Shown piece after piece: positions 1 through 4,499 of a DNA stretch of 6,215 bases. The DNA lies in assembly GCA_018055565.1 (NCBI GenBank), contig JAGPHI010000060.1, positions 1 through 6,215 on the forward strand. Direction: 5' to 3'. This DNA is from Oscillospiraceae bacterium (lineage in GTDB: Bacteria; Bacillota; Clostridia; Oscillospirales; Ruminococcaceae). Below the pieces are notes generated by a model. The model was not told where the DNA came from and searched no databases. It worked only from the letters and a program-made list of their open reading frames with translations. How positions within the stretch are numbered: position 1 is the stretch's first letter; each line of letters opens with the position of its first letter. A program made the translations under genes and the position numbers.

Positions 1-1572
1 GCCTAAGGATGTGCGGTGGATAATATACGGCAGCTTTTCCGTGCCGTCGGAATCCGTGTACAGCATGCCAAATTTTTGCGCCAAAAGCATGTCGATTTGG
101 ATGGTAATCAGTGTATCCTCTTTGCCGTGCACATTCTTGATTTGAATGTCCAGCTTCGGGCCGTAAAACGCGGCTTCGTCGATGCCCACCGTGTAGTCAA
201 CGCCAAGATGCAGCAAAATCTTTTCCATCAGGTTCTGCGCTTCTTCCCATTGCTCGGCGCTGCCCTCGTATTTATCCGTGCGGGCGGGATCCCATTTAGA
301 AAAGCGGAAGCTGCAATCCTCGGCAAGGCCCAGCGTATCCAGCATAAATTTCGCAAGGTCAAGGCAGCCCTTAAACTCCTCTTCCAGCTGGTCGGGCCGT
401 AGTATTAAATGCCCCTCGCTGATGGTAAACTGGCGCACACGGATTAAGCCGTGCATCTCGCCGGAATCCTCATTGCGAAACAGCGTGCTTGTTTCGCCAA
501 GACGCATGGGCAAATCGCGATAGCTGCGCTTGCGGTTTAAATATACTTGATATTGGAACGGGCAGGTCATCGGGCGCAAGGCAAAGCATTCCTTCGTTTC
601 GTCGTGCGGGTCGCCCAAAATGAACATGCCGTCCAAATAATGGTCCCAGTGTCCGCTGATTTTATACAGCTCGCGCTTTGCCATTAGCGGTGTTTTTGTT
701 AAAAGATAGCCGCGCTTTTGCTCTTCGTCCTCAACAAATCGCTGCAAAAGCTGGATGGTGCGCGCGCCTTTTGGCAAAAGCACGGGCAGCCCCTGGCCAA
801 TCACATCCACCGTGGTAAAAAACTCCAGCTCGCGCCCAATTTTGTTATGGTCGCGCTTTTTTGCGTCCTCAATAGCGGCAAGATGCGCCTCTAGCTCGGC
901 AGCCTTTGGAAACGCCGTGCCATACACGCGGCACATCATCGCCTTTTTGCTGTCCCCGCGCCAATATGCGCCGGTGGCACTGGTTAATTTCACGGCCTTA
1001 ATGGGCGACACATCCATCAAATGCGGCCCTGCGCACAGGTCGGTAAAATCGCCCATTTTATAAAAGCTGATGGCCTCGCCCTTTGCGGCGTGCTCTTCCA
1101 TTAGTTCCAGCTTATACGGCTGGCCAGCCATCAAGGCGCGTGCCTCGTCGGCAGGCAGGGTAAAGCGCTCAAGCGCCGTGCCCTCTTTGATAATGGCGCG
1201 CATTTCGGTTTCAATTTTTTCCAAATCCTCGCTAGTGAAGGGCTTTTCTACGTCAAAATCGTAGTAAAAGCCGCCGTCGATGGCAGGGCCGATGGCATAT
1301 TTTGCATCGGGAAATAAACGCAGCACAGCGGCGGCAAGCACGTGGCTTGCCGTGTGGCGAAACACGCGTTTGCCCTCGTCCTCCTCAAAGGTAAGGATGG
1401 CAAGCTCTGCGTCCTCGGTAATCGGCGTGCGCAAATCCACGGTTTTGCCGTTCACGCTGGCCGCGCACGCGCTTTTATAAAGGCCCATGCCGATGCTTTT
1501 GGCGATATCGGCAGGCGTTTGGCCGTTTTCAAAGGTTTTCACAACGCCGCCTTTTAGTGTAATGTTCATCAT
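1..1572 (-). CDS. thrS: threonyl-tRNA synthetase, C-terminus cut off by window edge
   Basis: The enzyme charges tRNA-Thr with threonine in the cytoplasm, using ATP, and removes mischarged serine. The reverse strand reads open for 524 codons from an ATG at 1572 to the window edge; the usual length is about 580-640, so the anticodon-binding domain is mostly outside. Domains in order are an N-terminal TGS domain (residues 1 to about 62), the editing (SAD) domain with HTASH giving H73 and H77 and DLCAGPH giving C180 and H184, then the class II catalytic core. The expected zinc ligands are C337 (in RPMTCP), H388 (in SEGH) and H519 (in IHR); spacing C337-H388 matches that of the E. coli enzyme. Motif 2 is visible as FRNEDSGEMHGLIRVRQF. 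An AAAGGAAG ribosome binding site precedes the start. A second ATG follows at once (1569), so the exact start is ambiguous by one codon. Expression is probably controlled by the T-box leader upstream. No inactivating changes are seen. Confidence 0.97.
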   Translation of the reverse strand, partial: MMNITLKGGVVKTFENGQTPADIAKSIGMGLYKSACAASVNGKTVDLRTPITEDAELAILTFEEDEGKRVFRHTASHVLAAAVLRLFPDAKYAIGPAIDGGFYYDFDVEKPFTSEDLEKIETEMRAIIKEGTALERFTLPADEARALMAGQPYKLELMEEHAAKGEAISFYKMGDFTDLCAGPHLMDVSPIKAVKLTSATGAYWRGDSKKAMMCRVYGTAFPKAAELEAHLAAIEDAKKRDHNKIGRELEFFTTVDVIGQGLPVLLPKGARTIQLLQRFVEDEEQKRGYLLTKTPLMAKRELYKISGHWDHYLDGMFILGDPHDETKECFALRPMTCPFQYQVYLNRKRSYRDLPMRLGETSTLFRNEDSGEMHGLIRVRQFTISEGHLILRPDQLEEEFKGCLDLAKFMLDTLGLAEDCSFRFSKWDPARTDKYEGSAEQWEEAQNLMEKILLHLGVDYTVGIDEAAFYGPKLDIQIKNVHGKEDTLITIQIDMLLAQKFGMLYTDSDGTEKLPYIIHRTSLG

Positions 1573-1592
1573 ACTGTTCTTCCTTTCTTTAT

Positions 1593-1671
1593 AAAAAAGT
1601 TTGCAAATCGATAATTTTGCAAGCAGCGCCTCGTGTAAACGCGCGCCATTTGCCGAAACTCGCTTGCAAAA
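1593..1671 (-). repeat. competing inverted repeats between T-box terminator and thrS start
   Basis: On the thrS transcript, TTTTGCAAGC (1671-1662) is perfectly complementary to GCTTGCAAAA (1624-1615), with 37 nt between. The second arm can instead pair over 7 bp (1622-1616) with TTTGCAA at 1607-1601 across an 8-nt loop. That alternative hairpin is followed by AC and six U residues (1598-1593), giving a weak terminator-like shape. The two pairings exclude each other. The repeats are directly visible; any regulatory role is inference, and the second hairpin is AT-rich and would be weak. Confidence 0.5.
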
Positions 1672-1677
1672 GCATAC

Positions 1678-1715
1678 AAAAAAGCCCACCCCGTACTTGC
1701 TTGTACGGGGTGGGC
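1678..1715 (-). terminator. T-box intrinsic terminator of thrS leader
   Basis: Two perfect 13-bp arms (1715-1703 and 1696-1684; the 5' arm reads GCCCACCCCGTAC on the transcript) enclose a 6-nt loop and are followed by six U residues (1683-1678). The U run lies only on the reverse-strand side, so the terminator acts on the thrS leader. The 5' arm contains CCCACC and CCCGT, which can pair with ACGGGTGG of the T-box region, giving the expected alternative antiterminator when uncharged tRNA is bound. Confidence 0.93.
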
Positions 1716-1912
1716 AACAGACAAAATGTTTGTAAAAACCCATGGTTCCACCCGTGTTGTATCGGCGTTTTCAAAACGAAAACGGCCAATACCACTCATA
1801 AGGCATGCGCCAAAGCGCTACCTTGAAAGCTGTAACGTGCTTTAGTACGGCAAGGGTTCACCCTTGCGCTCGGCGGTGGTAAGCTTTGGGGTAAGGCAAG
1901 GCGGCTTACAGC
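1684..1912 (-). ncRNA. T-box riboswitch leader of thrS
   Basis: This leader RNA senses uncharged tRNA-Thr and controls read-through into thrS. The reverse strand carries the T-box sequence GGGTGGAACC at 1753-1744, followed about 30 nt later by a strong terminator, the classic order for the family. The UGGA in it would pair with a tRNA 3' end reading UCCA, implying U73. A probable Stem I base is GCTGTAA (1912-1906) pairing with TTACAGC (1835-1829), enclosing a perfect hairpin GCAAGGG-TGAA-CCCTTGC (about 1867-1850). A Stem III-like hairpin with 7-bp arms CGTTTTC and GAAAACG lies at 1784-1766. A candidate specifier is ACT, a threonine codon, at 1846-1844, followed by A. The T-box and terminator are certain; the Stem I fold, its 5' boundary and the specifier are my tentative reading, because the usual AGUA specifier-loop sequence is not evident. 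Confidence 0.88.
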
Positions 1913-1958
1913 ATAAGATAAGAAATATTTCCCTCTTTTTGCCGCCCTCTCTGATGCC

Positions 1959-1986
1959 ATTGTGCCAAAATTCGTGTCCGCGTCAA
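1959..1986 (-). promoter_or_regulatory. alternative thrS promoter candidate
   Basis: TTGACG (1986-1981, five of six consensus bases) is followed after 16 bp by CACAAT (1964-1959, four of six). Initiation near 1952 would give a leader starting about 40 nt before the proposed Stem I, a more usual length for a T-box RNA than the upstream candidate gives. The -10 is weak, so the choice between the two cannot be made from sequence alone. Confidence 0.3.
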
Positions 1987-2013
1987 TGCTTTTCGGGGAT
2001 ATGCTTTTTTATT

Positions 2014-2042
2014 ACATTACACTTATTTTCACAGTTTGTCAA
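2014..2042 (-). promoter_or_regulatory. candidate thrS promoter (upstream)
   Basis: On the reverse strand a consensus -35 box TTGACA (2042-2037) is followed after 17 bp by TAATGT (2019-2014). A better -10 match, TGTAAT, overlaps it with 15-bp (2021-2016) or 20-bp (2016-2011) spacing. Initiation would be near 2005, giving a leader of roughly 430 nt. The -35 is perfect but the -10 is a compromise, so this is a moderate call. Confidence 0.45.
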
Positions 2043-2056
2043 CAATTTCTTGACAA
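2036..2056. repeat. inverted -35 boxes between thrS and rny
   Basis: TTGTCAA (2036-2042) and TTGACAA (2050-2056) are perfect 7-bp inverted repeats separated by 7 bp. Each arm contains the -35 box of one of the two divergent promoters, so polymerase on one would probably hinder the other. It could also be a regulator site. Confidence 0.5.
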
Positions 2057-2078
2057 GTTTCACGGTTGGCTTTAAAAT
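2050..2078 (+). promoter_or_regulatory. rny promoter P1 (sigma-A type)
   Basis: A perfect -35 box TTGACA (2050-2055), a 17-bp spacer and a -10 box TAAAAT (2073-2078, five of six) form a strong vegetative promoter pointing towards rny. Initiation near 2085 would give a 5' untranslated region of about 100 nt. Its -35 box is the mirror image of the -35 of the divergent thrS candidate, with 7 bp between them. Confidence 0.65.
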
Positions 2079-2109
2079 GTATTCAGTGGTGTAATTTGAA
2101 GCGGGATAT

Positions 2110-2137
2110 TTCACATTCTTTTATAGAAGTTTATAAT
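2110..2137 (+). promoter_or_regulatory. rny promoter P2 candidate
   Basis: TTCACA (2110-2115, five of six), a 16-bp spacer and a perfect TATAAT (2132-2137) lie downstream of P1. Initiation near 2144 would leave a leader of about 40 nt before the rny start. The surrounding DNA is AT-rich, so a chance -10 match is possible. Confidence 0.5.
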
Positions 2138-2184
2138 ATCGCTTTTTATTTATAACATGTAATAGTTTTAAGGAGTGTGCCCTA

Positions 2185-3741
2185 ATGATATCAATATTGC
2201 AAGCAATATTGATAGCGGTTGTTGTGGGCGTGGCTGCAGCTGCAGTCGCATTTCCTATTGGCATCGCATACAGACGGAAAACCGCAGAGGCCAAGCTTGG
2301 CTCGGCGGAAGATGAAGCTAAAAGGATAATCAATGACGCTATCAAAACAGCAGAACAAAAACGCAAAGAAGCCGTAATCGAGGCAAAGGACGAGGCCTTT
2401 AAGCTAAAGGCCGAAACAGACAGAGACATTAAAGAGCGTCGCGGCGAGCTTTCTCGCCAAGAGCGCAGGCTGGACCAAAAAGAAGAAGCAGTTGACAAAA
2501 AAATCGAAAATCTGGAACTAAAAGAAGCAGAAATTGCCAAACGTGCCGAGCTGGCCGAGGCAAAGCTGGCTGAAATTGAGCAGATTAAAACCCGCGAGTT
2601 TGAAAAGCTGGAGGCCGTTAGCGCGCTTACGCAAGAGGACGCCAAAAAGCTTTTGCTTGCGAAAGTGGATGAGCAGCTTACCCACGAAAAAGCAATGCGC
2701 ATCACGGCATTTGAAACGCAAACAAAAGACGAGGCCGATTCAATGGCGCGCGAATTAATCAGCCAGGCAATTGCCCGCTGTGCCGCCGACCATTCCAGCG
2801 AGGCCACCGTATCGGTGGTGCCGCTGCCCTCTGACGACATGAAGGGCCGCATTATCGGGCGCGAGGGCCGCAATATCCGCGCCCTTGAAACCGCCACGGG
2901 CGTTGACTTAATTATCGACGATACCCCCGAGGCAATCACGCTTTCCAGCTTTGACCCTGTGCGCCGCGAAGTGGCGCGTTTAACACTGGAAAAGCTGATT
3001 AGCGACGGGCGCATCCATCCCGCGCGCATCGAAGAAACCGCCGAGCGCTGCCGCCGTGACCTAGAGCTGGTGATGAAGCGCGAGGGCGAAAAAGCCGTTA
3101 TGGACGTGGGCGTGCATGGCATCCATCCCGACATTGTAAAGCTGATTGGCCGCTTGCGCTATCGCACAAGCTATGGCCAAAACGTGTTAAATCATTCGCT
3201 GGAAGTGGCGTATCTGTCGGGCATTCTTGCCGCAGAGCTTGGCGTAAATGTTACACAGGCGCGCCGCGCAGGCCTTTTGCATGATATCGGCAAGGCGCTG
3301 AACCACGAAATCGAGGGCAGCCACATTTCTATCGGCGTGGATATTGCCAAAAAGTATAAAGAAAACCCTGCCGTCATCCACGCGATTGAAGCGCATCATG
3401 GCGACGTAGAGGCAAAAACCGCGCTGGCGTTTATCGTTATGGCGGCGGATGCCATCTCAGCGGCACGCCCCGGCGCGCGCCGTGAAAACTTAGACAGCTA
3501 TATCAAGCGCCTTGAAAGCCTTGAAGAAATTGCGAACGGGTTTGAGGGCGTAGAGCGCTCGTTTGCCATTCAAGCGGGCCGCGAGGTGCGCATTATGGTA
3601 AAGCCCGAGATTATTTCCGATGACAATTTGGTGTTATTGGCGCACGATATCACGCATAAGATTGAAGAGGAACTGGACTATCCGGGCCAAATCAAGATTA
3701 ACGTGATACGCGAAAGCCGCGCTGTGGAATACGCCAAATAG
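2185..3741 (+). CDS. rny: ribonuclease Y
   Basis: RNase Y is a membrane-anchored endoribonuclease that starts decay and processing of many mRNAs and leader RNAs in Bacillota. The 518-residue product is near the usual length (about 520). Residues 1-26 form a hydrophobic N-terminal anchor followed by YRRK. A long charged coiled coil rich in Lys, Glu and Ala runs from about 30 to 200. A KH RNA-binding domain follows, with [12 protein letters not shown] and its GxxG loop at G225-G228. The catalytic HD domain has H337 (NHSLEVA), the HD pair H366-D367 (HDIGK), H404-H405 (EAHHGD) and D422 ([12 protein letters not shown]). The start is set by AAGGAG (2170-2175), 9 nt upstream. Two candidate promoters precede it, and a perfect palindrome covers codons 2-10. 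It is divergent from thrS, and the neighbours often seen in Bacilli (spoVS, ymdB) do not follow. All domains appear intact. Confidence 0.98.
   Translation: MISILQAILIAVVVGVAAAAVAFPIGIAYRRKTAEAKLGSAEDEAKRIINDAIKTAEQKRKEAVIEAKDEAFKLKAETDRDIKERRGELSRQERRLDQKEEAVDKKIENLELKEAEIAKRAELAEAKLAEIEQIKTREFEKLEAVSALTQEDAKKLLLAKVDEQLTHEKAMRITAFETQTKDEADSMARELISQAIARCAADHSSEATVSVVPLPSDDMKGRIIGREGRNIRALETATGVDLIIDDTPEAITLSSFDPVRREVARLTLEKLISDGRIHPARIEETAERCRRDLELVMKREGEKAVMDVGVHGIHPDIVKLIGRLRYRTSYGQNVLNHSLEVAYLSGILAAELGVNVTQARRAGLLHDIGKALNHEIEGSHISIGVDIAKKYKENPAVIHAIEAHHGDVEAKTALAFIVMAADAISAARPGARRENLDSYIKRLESLEEIANGFEGVERSFAIQAGREVRIMVKPEIISDDNLVLLAHDITHKIEEELDYPGQIKINVIRESRAVEYAK
2189..2214. repeat. 26-bp palindrome just after the rny start codon
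   Basis: The arms TATCAATATTGC (2189-2200) and GCAATATTGATA (2203-2214) are perfectly complementary with only AA between them. In RNA this would give an 11-bp stem with a CAAG loop, beginning two bases after the rny ATG and therefore inside the initiating ribosome's footprint. In DNA it is a two-fold symmetric site downstream of both rny promoters. It encodes part of the membrane anchor (ISILQAILI). The symmetry is certain; its function is not known. Confidence 0.75.
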
Positions 3742-3775
3742 CGTTATCCAACAAAAATGAAACCGTATATAACCA

Positions 3776-3810
3776 AAGAGGGGTCGCGTCGATAAGATGC
3801 GGCTCCTCTT
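3776..3810 (+). other. stable hairpin downstream of rny, without U tract
   Basis: AAGAGGGGTCGC (3776-3787) pairs over 12 positions with GCGGCTCCTCTT (3799-3810), including two G-U wobbles when read as plus-strand RNA, around an 11-nt loop. It begins 34 nt after the rny stop codon. The sequence after it is GC-rich, with no T run, so it is not a standard intrinsic terminator on the plus strand. It may protect or define the rny mRNA 3' end, or be a weak terminator. Confidence 0.5.
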
Positions 3811-3842
3811 GCGCACACAGAACGTTTTGCCTTGTGCAACAC

Positions 3843-3858
3843 GCGCTGTAGCCAGCGC
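3843..3858 (+). other. short hairpin before the exporter-like gene
   Basis: GCGCTG and CAGCGC form a perfect 6-bp stem with a TAGC loop, 28 nt upstream of the next start codon and just before its ribosome binding site. There is no proper U tract. It is short enough to be accidental; it could be a weak transcription or mRNA processing signal. Confidence 0.3.
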
Positions 3859-3886
3859 CATTACCATTTTCAAGGGGTATTATTTT

Positions 3887-4393
3887 ATGAAAAAACCTGC
3901 ATTTCCCAAAATCGGTTTGCGCAATATCAAAACCGCCATTTCTGCCACCTTGTGTGCGCTTTTATATGCGCTGATAGGGCGCAACCCCACCTTTGCATGC
4001 ATTGGCGCGGTGTTTGGCATGGACAATTCCTTGCCATCCTCCTTGCGCACAGGGGGCAACCGTTTGGCGGGCACCGTTATCGGCGGTTTTCTGGGCATGG
4101 GCTTTTTTGCACTGGGGCAGGTTTTTCCCGCAGGCGGCGTTACGCATATTCTTTTGCTGTTTGTGGGCATCGTGCTGCTCATTTACATCAGCCAGCTTTT
4201 GCATTTTCATGGTGCTATCGGCGCGGGCGCGGTGGTGTTTTATATCGTGATGCTCAACACGCCCGAAAACCAATATGTCAGCTATGCGTTAAACCGCATG
4301 CTGGACACCGCTGTGGGCGTGCTGATGTCGATTTTGATAAACTGGATACATATTAAAGCTCCGTTTTTGGAATGGGAAGCCAAAGAGCAATAA
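3887..4393 (+). CDS. FUSC / aromatic acid exporter-like membrane protein (single transmembrane half)
   Basis: The 168-residue product looks like the membrane domain of the FUSC/aromatic acid exporter superfamily, proteins thought to move aromatic acids or similar compounds out of the cell; its own substrate is unknown. After a short basic N-terminus (MKKPAFPKIGLRNIK) there are about five hydrophobic stretches, near residues 16-31, 35-45, 62-81, 86-105 and 109-124, and a final one near 138-156. The pattern RxxGTxxGG at R59-G67 and the NRMLDTAVG segment (136-144) are typical of the family. Full-length relatives in Bacillota are roughly twice as long and carry a soluble C-terminal domain, which is absent here: the protein ends at EWEAKEQ with a normal stop. 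The start is set by AAGGGG (3872-3877) 9 nt upstream; an in-frame ATG at 3797 lies inside a hairpin and has no ribosome site. No strong promoter of its own is seen, so it may depend on rny transcription. The family call is from motif recognition only. Confidence 0.8.
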   Translation: MKKPAFPKIGLRNIKTAISATLCALLYALIGRNPTFACIGAVFGMDNSLPSSLRTGGNRLAGTVIGGFLGMGFFALGQVFPAGGVTHILLLFVGIVLLIYISQLLHFHGAIGAGAVVFYIVMLNTPENQYVSYALNRMLDTAVGVLMSILINWIHIKAPFLEWEAKEQ

Positions 4394-4426
4394 ATGGAAG
4401 GAAATTGGCGAAATACAAAAAATACA

Positions 4427-4455
4427 TTTACTGCTGCAATCAATCATAGTATACT
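4427..4455 (+). promoter_or_regulatory. promoter candidate for the diguanylate cyclase
   Basis: TTTACT (4427-4432, four of six) and TATACT (4450-4455, five of six) are separated by 17 bp. They lie in an AT-rich gap just after the exporter-like gene. Initiation near 4462 would give a leader of about 38 nt. This suggests that the cyclase is transcribed separately. Confidence 0.5.
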
Positions 4456-4499
4456 TAAGAAAATAAGGCACCGTATTATTGTAAACAGGAGGCGGGCGT

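Noticed and set aside
16..1557. Several plus-strand open frames of 64-128 codons opposite thrS
   Set aside because: They are shadows of the reverse-strand thrS frame, which carries all synthetase motifs.
1569..2094. Short open frames in both directions across the thrS leader
   Set aside because: They run through the T-box, its terminator and promoter sequences and resemble no protein I recognise.
2231..2244. CTGCAGCTGCAG symmetry in early rny
   Set aside because: Follows from a run of alanine and valine codons in the membrane anchor; less convincing than the 2189-2214 palindrome.
2121..3134. Long reverse-strand open frame (337 codons) opposite rny
   Set aside because: It is Ser/Ala/Arg-rich, low in complexity, has no ribosome site or domain, and lies opposite the well-supported rny coding frame.
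3744..3773. Possible promoter TTATCC ... TATAAC for the exporter-like gene
   Set aside because: The -35 matches only three of six consensus bases, and the downstream hairpin would be in its leader; too weak to list.
3797..3886. Upstream in-frame start that would lengthen the exporter-like protein by 30 residues
   Set aside because: The ATG lies inside the 3776-3810 hairpin and has no ribosome site, while the ATG at 3887 has AAGGGG at good spacing and gives a natural membrane-protein N-terminus.
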